From Taxillus chinensis (taxonomy: Eukaryota; Streptophyta; Magnoliopsida; Santalales; Loranthaceae), in NCBI GenBank assembly GCA_023512835.1, contig JAKCVP010000402.1, positions 248,001 through 312,000 on the forward strand: a DNA stretch of 64,000 bases. The letters are read 5' to 3'. Made by a program: the position numbers and the translations under genes. The first letter of the stretch is position 1, and every line of letters starts with the position of its first letter. The notes under the pieces were generated by a model. That model was not told the origin of the DNA. It ran no database searches and saw only the letters and a program-made list of their open reading frames with translations. Shown here piece after piece: positions 31,153-42,475 of this stretch.

Positions 31153-33413
31153 CTAAGACAGCAGATGGCCAACCCAATGCTCGGAGTAGTCCACATGATA
31201 GACGTCCTCGACCTCTTCATCTTCAAACTCATCTTCATCTCCATCTTCAAACTCATATTCACCTTTAAATTTGAATCCGTCGTCAACACTACACCCTCTT
31301 GCTATAAATCTTTGAGCCGCTTGGAGTGCACTGTCGCTGAAATCACCCTTGCGCCAGCATAAATACTTTGCAAGATCGTCTTTAGTTGGCTCAGGCGCTC
31401 CATACTTCCGCAAAAGCCAGGCGATCGGCCTCATCCCGCTGGAACTGTTGCCGTAAAAAAGTATGATCGTTTTTCTCAATGCGTACACTGGGGCGGAAAG
31501 GATAGGGATAGACATATTTGGAATTGCGGAGTGCAAATCTTTGTGTAAACCCAACCTAAGAGGGTACGACGACTCTAGTAAAGTTGCAGGATCTTGAGCG
31601 TTTGCACCCTGCTCTAGCAACGCAGCCACGAGGTCGTCTAGACCCGATTGCACGGCATCGACTGAGAGGTGATGCTGCTCCCAATCTTCCATCCACGCAC
31701 CGCGTCTGATCAGAAACGCCAATACACCATGGGGATCTCTTTTTATGTGGTAGCATCGGCGTCTCTGGCATCCGTGGCTCACGCAGGAGCGTTTTTCCTT
31801 CAAAGCAACCGACAGCAGCTCTCTCAGTCTTTCCCTGGAACATAGCTGAGGATAATATTCAAGAAGGGTCTCCAAATTTCCTGGATGTGATGTGGCAAGT
31901 TGGATACATCGAAGGTCGGGCGCACGTTTGCCTGACAAGAAGCTCACCCCTGCACGCAATAAGACTGCAATGACTCCCACATTTGATCTCCCGTGTGTCA
32001 GTGCTAACTCGGCCAATGGGGGAAACGGTTTGTCGAATCTTGCGCCATGTTCGAGCAGCGCTGCAGTAGTATTGACGTTGTCTGCCTCAATGGCTAATTG
32101 GAGCGCAAGGCATACTGGTACCCGAATATGTGAAGACTTCAACGGCACATCCAGATCCCAATCTTCAAAGTATCGCTTCCAGAATTGGCGGAGCCACCTG
32201 CCCCAATTGCGGGCGTAACGCGTCTCAGCGAATCTACCATACGGATCATAAACGGGAACGATTGTCTGAGTCATATCCGCACCCTTTGTGACTAGATAGC
32301 GGACTGCTGCAGCCGAGCCATAGCAGCCAACATAGCATAGCTGGTATGATAGCTGAAGCTTACAATAGCTCGCGTACGTAAGATGACGAACGCGAGGACC
32401 ACATCGCGGAGGGAAATCTGCAACCGTCCAGACTTTGGAGTCGTCATCAGATTCTGGTGTGGTAAGAAAGTCGGCTATGTCCCGATGCCTTCTTACGCAG
32501 GCCGTCCTGAAGCCTGTCAATCCTGCTTGCCGTTCGCTCGATTCGTATAACACATTTGGTAGCTCCTCGATAGCACACTGCTTTTGCTCAATAATGTGCT
32601 TGACGACCTCAAAACGACCATTGATCGAAGCTATATCGAGAAGATTTTCCTACTTCTCGCTTGAAAGCAAGTCAAGGTCGAAAATCTGGACTGCCTCGAG
32701 GTGACCCACTGCAGCGGCAACTGTGACTGGGCGAAGGCGACCTCCGGAAGACAACCGTTTGTAAAGGGGAATCGTTCCAGTTTCTTTCAGCTTTGCCAAG
32801 ACCTTGCTGTAGCTGACTGCAGCCGCTGCCAAAGAGGTGATTTCTTCCAGGAAATCAGGGTTTTGAATACTGCGGTAAAACCTTGTGCGATGAACTCGGG
32901 TAAATGACGAGGAACTGGTCCTCTCGAATTGTGTGTATTTCTTTAGGCCCGACTCGTATATGCGCGCGGAGTTCAATGCTGCCCAGCATTGAACATGCTG
33001 GTCAGCATCTCTGTGTGTGAGAGAGGTGCTTCACCCGCCTCCTGAGCAAGGTCACAAAGTCAATAGTATGTAGACACTGTCTTCTCACGCGCTTCACTGA
33101 TCTGTGACGAATGGCTGTCAAAATCTGTGCCGGCGCGGTCTTGCGATACCTCCCAACAGACACGAAGCGTCCAGGAGACAGGAGCGACCCCTTCACCTTC
33201 GATTTTCTTGAAGGGGTACCAGTGGCGTAAGAGGTCGTGACGGAAAAGTACCTCCTCGATGTTGGCTTGGTAGAGTATTCGAGACAGGCGGCCTAAGGCC
33301 GCACCCTGCTCAAGACTGAAACCCTTCGCGCCAGCCTCATGAGGATCGACAGCAAACGCAAGCTCACGAATCGGGTGCAAGATTTCTTCTGGCAGATCTA
33401 CTAGAGTGACCAT
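31153..33413 (-). pseudogene. ankyrin-repeat protein gene interrupted by an in-frame TAG
   Basis: Reading from ATG 33413, the N terminus (LVDLPEEILHPIRELAFA) looks like a weak F-box. A likely intron (donor GTGAGA at 33088, acceptor ending 33009) joins exon 33413-33089 to exon 33008 onward in frame. The frame then runs to 32653, meets TAG at 32652-32650 and continues open, in the same frame, to TGA/TAG-free sequence ending at 31153. The two sides together make one ankyrin repeat: VGHLEAVQ before the stop and SINGRFEVVKHIIE 29 positions later, normal repeat spacing. So the stop sits inside conserved sequence. The C terminus is acidic (EFEDGDEDEFEDEEVED). Interpretation: nonsense-mutated gene. 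Readthrough or a sequencing error cannot be excluded. Confidence 0.65.
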
Positions 33414-33803
33414 GATGAGATATGTCCTGAAGTCTGCCGATACAGTTGCACAGAGTGTTCGATGTCGCAGTGCAGCTGCACTAATGTCTGCAAGTGTGGG
33501 TATTGACTAGACGCTGCCAGATGACAAAGGTGTGTGGGGAAGATCGGAAGAGGGCAATCAGGCGAAGCCTGTATTCGACTTCTGCCGAAGCCATCGTTGT
33601 GTTACGTCAAGAGATCTCAGAGCTATGTTACTCACAGATGGGTTGTGCGCAGGGATGTGATTGTCGTGAAAGTGCGCACGATGAGGAGGGTGTGAGAAGC
33701 GTTCACTAGAGGCATTCCAGAAAAGTGGAAGCTATATTAATTGCATATTGGAACTTACATTCAGCCAAGACCTGCTGAGCAGGTTGTAAAGGTATTCGCA
33801 TAC
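33414..33803. other. spacer upstream of the ankyrin gene and the tRNA
   Basis: 390 bases with no recognised gene; promoter of the ankyrin gene on the minus side. Confidence 0.35.
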
Positions 33804-33905
33804 CTCCCCTTGGTCTAGTTGGTTTATGGCGTCTGACTGTAATGTACTCATCTGAGCTCTTTGCTTGTTATCAGAAAGTCCCTGGTTCGATTCCGGGAGG
33901 GGAGA
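33804..33905 (+). tRNA. tRNA-Tyr (GTA) with a 27-base intron
   Basis: The acceptor stem CTCCCCT (33804-33810) pairs perfectly with AGGGGAG (33898-33904), and the discriminator A is at 33905. The D arm contains AGTTGGTTTATGGC. The anticodon stem TCTGA (33832-33836) pairs with TCAGA (33871-33875). The anticodon loop is C-T-GTA-A-A once the intron 33843-33869 is removed after position 37, the universal place for nuclear tRNA introns. The T arm CCTGG-TTCGATT-CCGGG is intact. The intron carries TAC (33845-33847), able to pair with the GTA anticodon as in other split tRNA-Tyr precursors. A run of eight T follows. Confidence 0.93.
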
Positions 33906-33920
33906 TCCCAATGCGCCCAA

Positions 33921-33928
33921 TTTTTTTT
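33921..33928 (+). terminator. RNA polymerase III T-run terminator
   Basis: Eight consecutive T on the sense strand, 16 bases after the tRNA 3' end, the usual Pol III stop signal. Confidence 0.85.
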
Positions 33929-34575
33929 CTCGATCTGGTGTCCTGGAAGTAGGCGATCTAGCCGCACATTTGTGCTCGACTATAGTATCGTTGCCTACTT
34001 TTGTTTTATAATCTATACGCATGTTACGACAATTCATACATCTTCATTGAGCGAAAGTTCAAGTGTCTCAAAGGTCTATGTATAAAGACCGTTCCAGCCA
34101 ACGATCTAGTTCTTCACAAGGCCCCCCACAATGCAGTACACATGTAGTCAATCTTGCTGTATTATCCACCAAGTTCTGGTGCATCTTTTTTCATGGCATT
34201 CTACAATGGGGGATAAGGTTTTGAGTTTCAAGGTGAATCCTTGCGAGCCGTGTGACTGCCGACAGTGCATTCGGGTGGACCCAGATTGGGCGACTTGAAA
34301 CCAGACGTTGCACAGCCTTGTGGGTCCTCACTCTGACGGCTTGTCTTCGGCGTCACTCCACGACGAACCTTATAAGTCCAGTCCAAAATTAGTTCCATTT
34401 TCGCCCCCCACAGTCAGCTCTCATAGCCTTGGAAAGGGCAACAGAACCGAGACACCCGCTTTATGCCGCTGATACTATGCAAAGTAACTAATGGAAGCCC
34501 TAAACGCTCTATCGCTCTTCGAAAAAGCAAATGCAAATGAGTGCGCACAACAGTGTATGCCGAGATGCGCGTGGG
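33929..34575. other. spacer after tRNA
   Basis: About 650 bases with no recognisable gene before the SGNH hydrolase stop. Confidence 0.35.
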
Positions 34576-35604
34576 TCATTCGAGGATGCCCTTCTTTCGA
34601 GCATCCAAGACTCCCTGGTACCAGACATAGGCCATCTTTTCGTAGCCCTCCTCATTCGGATGCACACCATCCTCATTAATGTCTTTGGCCGTTAGTGACG
34701 CGCTCATGTCCACGTTGAAGATCTTTTGCCCTTCTGCCTGTCTCATTTGAACAATCGACGTGACATTTGCATTGTAGATGTTCTTCAAGGCCTCTCGTTT
34801 GGCATCAAGGAAGGGCGTTACGCAAGCAACGATAATGACTGTCTTCGGAAATTGGCCGTAGACGGCATCAATAAAACTTGAAAGGCGCTCTGGTGCTTCG
34901 TCTATAGGATCGGAGCCTTTGCCCATCAGATCATTCGTGCCTGCGTGGAGCAGGACTAGGTCGGGGGCGGCTTTGTACTCCGGCGAGTTTTCAAGGAATT
35001 TGGTCTTGATGTCTTTGATCGAATAGCCTTGCCATCCTTCAAAGTGGTTCTCGGTAAAGTTTCCGATCCCAAACCAGCCGACTGTCGTGACATGCTGGTA
35101 GGAAGCATTTGGCAAGGATGCTTGAGTGACCTGCCATATGGGGGTAGTGCCTGTCAGTAGATTCAGGATCTTGAGGCGGTATCCATTCGTGTCCTGAGGG
35201 CTGACTGAACCAAAGGTAATGCTGTCGCCCAAGGGAAGAAGGACAAGACTCCTGTTTGAAGCTACTTTTGTAGTCTCTGATAAGGCCTCGATACCGAGTG
35301 GCTGAGGTGTCGAGGTGAGAGCGCTATTGTCCAGGACTCCTGAGGGCCCTTGGGCGTCCATCGAGGCATTTGAAGAAAACATCAACGGGCCAGGTCGATG
35401 TGGCCACTGCGACATAGTTGTTATCACTGTAATCACGGCCAAGCATCCTGTAGCTATTGTCACGATAGCCAGTGTCGAAACCGGATCTCTCAATACATCC
35501 CAGAAGGTAGTGCCTAGAGTAGGCTTCTTCGAAGAAGACTGCTGATGGCTCATGTTGAGCGGTGAGCGCGATGCGGTGTAGGGAAGCTCGAGAGGTTTCG
35601 ACAT
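34576..35604 (-). CDS. membrane-anchored SGNH/GDSL hydrolase
   Basis: A single exon of 342 residues. Upstream codons are open to 35748, but ATG 35604 gives the natural N terminus. A short cytosolic part precedes a signal-anchor span at about 43-64 (STLAIVTIATGCLAVITVIT), then a Ser/Pro-rich linker. The SGNH catalytic blocks follow: block I GDSIT at 126-130 (nucleophile Ser128), Gly in GWFGIGN near 176-181, block III AGTND (221-225), and block V DGVH (312-315) with the Asp-His pair. Order and spacing fit esterase/deacetylase SGNH enzymes acting on extracellular polysaccharides or acyl esters. The exact substrate is unknown. Several N-glycosylation sequons agree with a lumenal or outside catalytic domain. 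Confidence 0.85.
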   Translation of the reverse strand: MSKPLELPYTASRSPLNMSHQQSSSKKPTLGTTFWDVLRDPVSTLAIVTIATGCLAVITVITTMSQWPHRPGPLMFSSNASMDAQGPSGVLDNSALTSTPQPLGIEALSETTKVASNRSLVLLPLGDSITFGSVSPQDTNGYRLKILNLLTGTTPIWQVTQASLPNASYQHVTTVGWFGIGNFTENHFEGWQGYSIKDIKTKFLENSPEYKAAPDLVLLHAGTNDLMGKGSDPIDEAPERLSSFIDAVYGQFPKTVIIVACVTPFLDAKREALKNIYNANVTSIVQMRQAEGQKIFNVDMSASLTAKDINEDGVHPNEEGYEKMAYVWYQGVLDARKKGILE

Positions 35605-37486
35605 GATCACGGTACGATCAGATCCTGAGTGTGCATGCACTAGTGTAGATGGTGTTAAGATTTTGTCGAGACACCACAAGCGGTTCTGTGCATGAGGAAG
35701 GACTACGATAAGGAGATGCAAGGTGGAGGAACGTGAACGGCCTCGCAAAATGCGGATAAGCGCCTAGAGATGCGCCATGTGGGCCGGTTCACAAGACGAG
35801 ACTCGGCCTGATAGCACGCTAATTAGTACGAGCTTGCTTGCTGACTGACAGGGCTTATCCATGTACCCTGAATACGTGCACCGCAGGCCGGTCGAGATCG
35901 TGACCGACTTCTGCGAATAGCGCTCGCCGGTCCTGGCAATCTCAATCTACGGATCCAGACGATCCGTAGTTTCCTTCTACCTCTTGCATGAAATAGCAAT
36001 GTGGTAGGGTTTGTAGCGCCTCCTCTTCGACCTCATGAAAGGCATTCCGTCGTAAGAGCAGGAGTCGGACCTCGTTCAGGAAATCAGTGGAATAGAGATT
36101 GACTCGCGTATCCAAGGGTTGAGGCAGGCCTGCCCAGGGTGGGGAGACAGCTGCAGGCGAAAGAAGATAGGGGTCTCCTTTCCAAAGTGGCACCTATCCG
36201 CTCTTCTGGAAGGGCCCTCTGGGCCCAAAGTTGTGGCATCCCTTCAACTCCCGTCCATAGACCTTGAGATCTGACGTCTCTCTCGAGCACTGCGAGCTGA
36301 GCTGATGTCAAGGAAGATGGGACTCTGTTGACCAAATTTGCTCGGATGGTGTATGACTTGGGCAAGGGATTGGGCTAGAGTAGTTCTTTTGAGAAGTGCT
36401 GCTTCAGGTGCGACGCGTGTCACAATATTGACAATCTAGTAGTGCACTTGCTTGCGATGCTCAATCCATGTGGGTTTTGAGCGATCTGCTTACCATATTC
36501 GATACAAGAAGGATCTCTTGTTGGGCTCCAGCTTGTTGAGGGCCACCGCTGTCAAATCCAGCATGACCGTCACAAGCAGCTGGGCTACGCTGCCCAGCGG
36601 ACTCGCGCGCCCCGTATCATCGCTGCCAAGATTCGCGACCGCGCTCACTGGATGGAGGCTGTTATGGATGTTCAGATGGTCGCGTTGTTACTTGTCGCAT
36701 AGGAGACTGAAGCACTGTTGCTCAGCGCGCGAGATCTGTTAGTTCACGCGGACTGAAGTGCATCGATTGCAAGACACCATCGCGCCAAGCCGCTAAGCCA
36801 GCACAGGCCTCTTCCGGCCACTCATAAACGCTGTCGCTCGTCCGACGAGTTTTTCCTTCTTCATCATCAGTAGTTTTACTACAACCTACATACAAATAAC
36901 ATAGGGGGCTCCACTAAGGTGGCATGCTGAGGGCTGACCCAGGTTGAGTTTCGGCTCCCCATGGGCTTTCCTCCGTTCCCGGCCCTCTCGACCATATTCA
37001 CCTGTCTTTTCCTCCAACAGGTGCGAACGGAGCGCAAGCTCGGTCGGACGTAGCTGTGGGATGGGTGGGACAATTTTCGCTCACAATCTTCACCATTGAT
37101 GATTCCTCAACCTTTGTCTGCGGACAGGGAATTGGAGAAGAGCTGTGCAGCGTAGGCTCAGGACTTGTAACGGTCAATCCTGGGGCCTTGTGACTTTCGC
37201 ATGAGTTTGGGGGGTCACCCTTGATGCAATTCTAACGCCGTGAGCTGCACGATCAGATGCAATGGGAAGAATGCAGGCGTACTGGAAAACCAATAAAGAC
37301 TGGGAAATGCAAGACGATTGAGACATCTAGCAGGACGTAATTCAAGCAGATGGCATTTTTTAGTGTTGTAATCTTTTTCTCATTCAAGCCGTGAGCATCA
37401 TCAGGTGTCAAGATCATTGCGCATGTCAAGCAATCAAGCAGACATCGCAGCAATGCAAGCAGAAACCCATGATATGCAGCAGACGC
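35605..37486. other. gene-poor region, possible gene remnants
   Basis: About 1.9 kb without a confident gene. On the minus strand around 36430-36620 and 36220-36420, two stretches with coding-like codon use and a GTAAGC donor could be joined (AQQEILLVSNM then IVNIVTRVAPEAALLKR), but the frame ends soon after and no family is recognised. A plus-strand stretch 36510-36702 also reads open. Treated as unresolved. Confidence 0.25.
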
Positions 37487-38261
37487 CTAGTAGAGACGCT
37501 TGGGTGGGGACATGGAAGCCTTGATGGTCAAGCTTCCAACGTTCTGCCATCCCTTCTTCAGGAGAGAAACGAGGTAGTTGATAGCCAACATGATGTTTCC
37601 GACCAACTCCTCCTCAGACATGTCAACGTTTCCGACAGCAACACCCATACACAAGACCTTCTTCAGCTGGAATTTGATGGTGGCCTTGATCTCGTTGATC
37701 TTGCCAGACAGATCTTCGGCGTGGGAGACGGGAGTAGGGAATTTGCCGGCTGGAGATAGGACGTTAGCCATTGTATTAGAATTTGCGATTGCCACCAAGT
37801 CATTGACCTACCCTTGGAAAGACCGGGACCCAAGAGACGAGGAATTTGCTTAATAAGAGCCTCGGAAGCGACGAAAGCATCGTACTTGCGAGCGAGCTTC
37901 TTGATAAGCTTCTTGTTCTTGTTCAGCTTCTTCAAGTCATCAGCAGACATGGCATCAACACCACCGTGCTTAGCACGGTCAATATCGTGCTGGTCACCGA
38001 GAATGCAGATGCTCATGTTGGGACGTGGGATACGGGGGAGCTTGACGGTGCCGGAGAAACGCTTGTCACGCTGAGGGTCATAGTTCTTGAGGCCAATCTG
38101 GAGCTCGACGGTCTCGAGGAAGTCTGCGCAATGTGTAAGTACGCGAAGTCGGATTGACGCTATGGCCTGTGGCAGCACTTACTTCTCTTCTTGGTGTTGG
38201 TGGAGTAGTCGAGCAACTCCGCGACGTTGGAGCGCACTCCGGCGACTGTGATTTTGGACAT
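37487..38261 (-). CDS. RPL1: 60S ribosomal protein uL1 (L10a/Rpl1)
   Basis: Three exons, 38261-38183, 38123-37812 and 37749-37487, with introns of 59 and 62 bases (donors GTAAGT and GTAGGT). The spliced product is 217 residues, exactly the family length, starting [19 protein letters not shown] and ending SMSPPKRLY. Signature parts are [42 protein letters not shown] across the second junction, and [10 protein letters not shown]. It forms the L1 stalk of the large ribosomal subunit, which guides E-site tRNA. The first intron falls right after codon 26, typical for highly expressed fungal ribosomal protein genes. Confidence 0.97.
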
Positions 38262-38815
38262 TATGACAGTCTTCCAAGAGAATCAAATGCAATTCTTTTG
38301 GTGTGGATTTTGCGCTGGGCTTAGAAGAAGCTAAAGACTGCTCGCAAGATTTTGAGTGCACGGCGGGCTTGAGCCAAGACACTAGGACAAAGACGACTAC
38401 AAAGTCTGAGCAACATGATCTTCGATCAGGTCACTTAGTCTTCCGTTGCCGCGGTCTTGTCATTACCTTTCAGGTTTCCAATTACATCTGATCGTACGTC
38501 TATCTGCCCTTCAACTGTGCGCCGTGCCTCCTTCAGCTCTCCGTCTGCTGGGACTCAAGTTCGTCAGCTCCTGACTGCGATGATAATCAAGCGATTGGCA
38601 GCCCTGGTAGTTGCATAGAGCAGGCGACTCGTCTCAGCCTCGTGACATTGTGTGGCAGACGACCCAGGCCTGATGTCCATCGAGAGTCACGCTGGCCTGC
38701 TCACGTCCTGGAAGATTGTCAAGCAATGTAACAAATGCTCTATAATATATTGGCCTGGGCCATTCCAGCCTGTAATCTTCATCGCTTCTCTGTTTTGTTT
38801 CGATAACATCGTAAC
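38262..38815. promoter_or_regulatory. bidirectional promoter, RPL1 / CorA-like gene
   Basis: 554 bases between divergent ATGs at 38261 (minus) and 38816 (plus). No gene is seen. Confidence 0.45.
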
Positions 38816-40772
38816 ATGCCTGACACCACAAAGCAAGCCCGTATCTCTCCGGAGGCTTACTATGCCACCTTACAGCTACCAGCAACTTCCGACTTCTTAA
38901 ATTTCGATGAGGGATCGGTTTATAGGCATTTTCTAGAGAGAGCAGCAAATGCGAACACTCGTAATTTCGTACTTGACTTCAGCGCGGATCATGCATGGGG
39001 CGCTTTTGACCAGTGCGAGGAGACGTTTGAGAAATTGATCGAGAACGATGTAAGCCCACACGACTGAGTGCCAGTGCAAGATTCACTAATGAGTGGAAAA
39101 GCGGCCAGACAGTCTCGAGACAAGATGGATGTAAGTGATTGATATCAGGATACGCTTTCTCTTACATCTAACTCTCCGCAAGCAACATATGGGGACCAGA
39201 TCAACAGACCGAGACAATCACCACCCTCGCACATCACTATGAGTTTTCGCCCCGGTTGACAGGTCTCATGGCATCTGTCCCTCGGTCAAAGATGAAGAAA
39301 GTAGGCAAGCTTCAGTCCAGTCGCTCCTCCAAGCACAGCCCATCAATCAGATCAAAAAAGTCACAGATCTCATTACGGTCCATGAAATATGCAAAGTCGA
39401 AGCTGATGTCTATTAATCATGATCTCGAGAAGGATGCGTTCGATGCTGGAAGCTCAGCGTTTGGTAGCCATGAGGCTGATCTTCTACACCACCTCAATCA
39501 TTACGATGTTGTCGATGCCATGTGGCACTGGTCTTCGGTCGACATTGGAGACAAATGTAGGTACAGCTTAGTACATATGGTGTCAGTGCTCTGAAGCTGA
39601 CGCAGCATGTGTATGTAGACGTCTGCCTAGGATTCAACTCCATTTACAATATTGACACATCAAAGCTTCCGGGCGAAGTCATGGATCCTCAGCAAGATGT
39701 CCCACAAGGGGATCGGCTTTGGAGTTGGCTCATCTTAACGCACGACAAGACGGTCATATCAGTGACTGAGGGTTTGGGACCAGACTTTGATTACTCGATA
39801 CCGGATGCTTCAAACACGCGACGCAACCTACTCAATGTCTTCGCGCAGCTTTCCACGGCAGTTGATGCCCAAGGTCGAAATCCAATTTCTCTTGTTCCAC
39901 TGAGGGCTGCAGTCCTCGAGCACGCCACGACAGACCCCACCGACGAGGTCGGCCTACTATTCTACTACCTATTTGATGATTGGCATACCTCGTACAGTCT
40001 AATCGCCAAAAGAGAGGAGCAATTTCGCGGCGAGCTGTTTCGTATTCGCGAGAGCATGATGTCCCAAGCCAGCTTGTCGCACATCAACCAGCTCGACCAT
40101 CTCGGTCAACAGCTCAATGTGCTTAAGCGTTTGTATATGAGCTATGAGCTGATCATCACAAGGCTCCTAGAGAAGCAAAGGCTGCCAGGGAAGCAAAGCG
40201 ACTTTTCCTGCCCATCTGAACGACTGGAAACTGAAGTCATAGCAACACCCTTTGGCTCCACCTATGACTCCCTTGGAATATTTCTCACATCCGGCGTCCG
40301 GATACGCTTTGAACGGCTCCGGGACCGCATCAGACTCTATGCTCTAAGCGAAATCGACGAATGTCTCAGCATCCGTAAATCTCTGGTCATGGTGGTAAGT
40401 GCATTCCAAACTTGACGGTTGTGCTTGGCTCATAGATCTTAGAACTTCAACTTGATCAGCATTCGTGAGTCAGACTCAGTAGAACGGCTTACTAGAATCA
40501 CCGTACTCCTCGCTAAGGTCACGATTCTTTTCCTTCCCGTCAGTCTGATGACTGCATACTTTTCAACGCAGCTGGATGACAACCCAAGCTTCACGCAAAA
40601 ATCGTACTGGATCTCATTTTTCGTCATATTCGCTTTGTCATGGCTGGGCCTCTGGGTGTACGGGAAACTGACTGGAACTGTCGAGACGGCGATGGTATAC
40701 AAACCCTTAAATCACGTCATGGCGGATGTCGTTCGCGGTTGGTTCAGGCGCGAGAAGCCCAAAGACGAGTGA
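38816..40772 (+). CDS. CorA-like (Mg2+ transporter fold) membrane protein
   Basis: Five exons: 38816-39049, 39102-39130, 39183-39556, 39619-40394 and 40443-40772. All four introns are 48-62 bases with GTAAG or GTAGG donors. One exon is only 29 bases. The product is 580 residues. Junctions restore ETRW-INIWGPDQQTE and DIGDK-YVCLGFNS, sequence runs expected in this fungal family. A long soluble N-terminal domain and coiled helices (ISHINQLDHLGQQLNVLKR) lead to two C-terminal membrane spans (VTILFLPVSLMTAYFSTQL and YWISFFVIFALSWLGLWVYG). The loop after the first span has TAYFS where true CorA/Mrs2 channels have Gly-Met-Asn, so ion specificity is uncertain. Its stop is 35 bases from that of the convergent thioesterase. 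Confidence 0.85.
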
Positions 40773-40807
40773 ATAGCCCTGACTCTACCAATCTACACGG
40801 ATCTCTA

Positions 40808-41874
40808 TCATATCTTTGCCTTCCCTGGTTTCTTGTGTGGCCTCAAAATACACTGCTGCGTCATGCTGCATACCAGAGCGCCACTCCTATCCCATAGTTT
40901 CGCTTCGGAATACGTCCTGCCTTCCTTTCCGACAATAGTCTTAATCTCTCGTAGATTGAACTCGTTAAAGTTGACCTCATTGTCAAAGAACCGCAACGCG
41001 AAATCCAAGCTGCCACAAGCCGCCGCGTCTTGTAAGAATAAATGGTTATGCGTCAACGCGGCGAAAGCAACAGCTGCGTCTAGTTGGAAGGCCAATGCTG
41101 TTATGTGCTCTGTGTAGTCATTAAGTCTGACCCGTGACCGCGACCAATCGTAGGATGCCTTCTCGGTAATATGAAGGTCGTCCTGTGTGGTTCTAATCGC
41201 CTTCAGAATACCATGCAAGTTCTGAGCGGCAATGCTGGCTAGAACGACGCGTCGATCAAAGTACTTCAGCGCGGGTGCAAATGTCGCCTTCCAGCCTGTC
41301 ACGAGCTTCTCACTCGAGCCCGGGTACGTCAGTATTTGCTTCTGATACTCCTCGTCTGTTACGGCTTCATCGAAGCTCCCTGCTAGGGCTGGAATAGGCT
41401 GTGTGAAGCGCAAAAGTTCTGACGGCTCAACAGCATGGAAGTCGAGATTGGCGTTCAACACGCCTCGCTGCTTGCCATCCTCTAAAGTTTGGTAGACGTA
41501 GACAACTCGTGTCTGAAATGTTCGCGTGCTACGTAGAGTGCTGATGGTCGCCTCAAGCTTGACTTTCGCCGAGGCGCCCGAGAGGAAGTTGCCCAACGCC
41601 GAGTACAGGCGGAATACTTTGGTATCGACAGTTGCACATGCGACGTTGACAGCGAACGCCACGGCGCATCCACCTATGGACGATTGCATTAGTTTGGGGC
41701 ACTTGCATTGTATGAAGAGCCGCGTCGTCAAAGCTTATAACACAGCGCCATACCGTATGCAATATCAGCAGCATTACCCATCTTGATGGGCACGTTTCTG
41801 CAAATGAATGAGTTAGGTGAGCGCTGCTCGACACCAACCAGGTCGGCTATGCTTTCTGGTAATGTTAACGCCAT
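40808..41874 (-). CDS. acyl-CoA thioesterase (TesB-like, peroxisomal type)
   Basis: Two exons, 41874-41754 and 41673-40808, with an 80-base intron (donor GTATGG, acceptor ATAG). The junction gives ...ADIAYG-GCAVAFAVN. The product is 328 residues with two tandem hotdog halves. The first half (GGCAVAFAVNVACATVD, then ATISTLRSTRTFQTRVVYVYQ) is the usual TesB pattern. The second half ends AKLWDRSGALVCSMTQQCILRP. The last three residues are Ala-Lys-Ile, an accepted variant of the peroxisomal PTS1 signal. Family role: hydrolysis of acyl-CoA to free acid and CoA, in fungi commonly in peroxisomes alongside beta-oxidation. Substrate chain length is unknown. Confidence 0.87.
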
Positions 41875-42475
41875 CGCTGCTGCGGGTGCTGAGACTGCTA
41901 GCAATTCTCCTTCACGATGTCAAGCGATATATCCGGGCTGCAAACATCAACACACTTGATGAATGCCGTCGTTGGTGTGAAGTTGGCGAGGCCCGCGCCC
42001 GCGCCCAGATTTAAGCCGATGAAGCGATGACTTCGATGCCCGAGGTTTTGACGGCAGAGCCTATGCTACGTCCGCAAGATGCAAGCCACATATTGCCCGA
42101 ATTACCGTGCATTCCTCTGGCGGCTGAAGGCAGACGAAGAGAGCTGATAAGCACAGGAAGTCGAAGTAGAGTGCATCATGCCCATAGACAGAAGGCGTTA
42201 GTGATGGTTGGTGCTCGGGTGATGGGCTGCGGAAATCCGAGAGGATTTGCAGCAGCTGATCCGAGAATTTGTGGCTGCCCCGCCGTGCCCGCGGCTGCAT
42301 CAGGCAACCGCGACTTCGACCCAATTTTGCTGCATCAAAGTCAAGGGCACTGATACCTTGCTGCCTGTTCCCTCGTATTCACCTGCTCGAGACCGCTTCA
42401 AAGACAGCATACCTTCTCTTTGAACATCGAGCAAGCTGGCGTTCTTCACTCGCCCCGTCTTGATCGGCCCTGATC
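41875..42475. promoter_or_regulatory. bidirectional promoter, thioesterase / CK2 beta
   Basis: 601 bases between divergent ATGs at 41874 (minus) and 42476 (plus). No credible gene is seen. Confidence 0.45.

Noticed and set aside
32653..32712. 60-base intron that would remove the ankyrin-gene TAG
   Set aside because: A GTGGGT...TAG intron is possible on paper but would delete the conserved GHLEAV ankyrin segment; a nonsense codon fits better.
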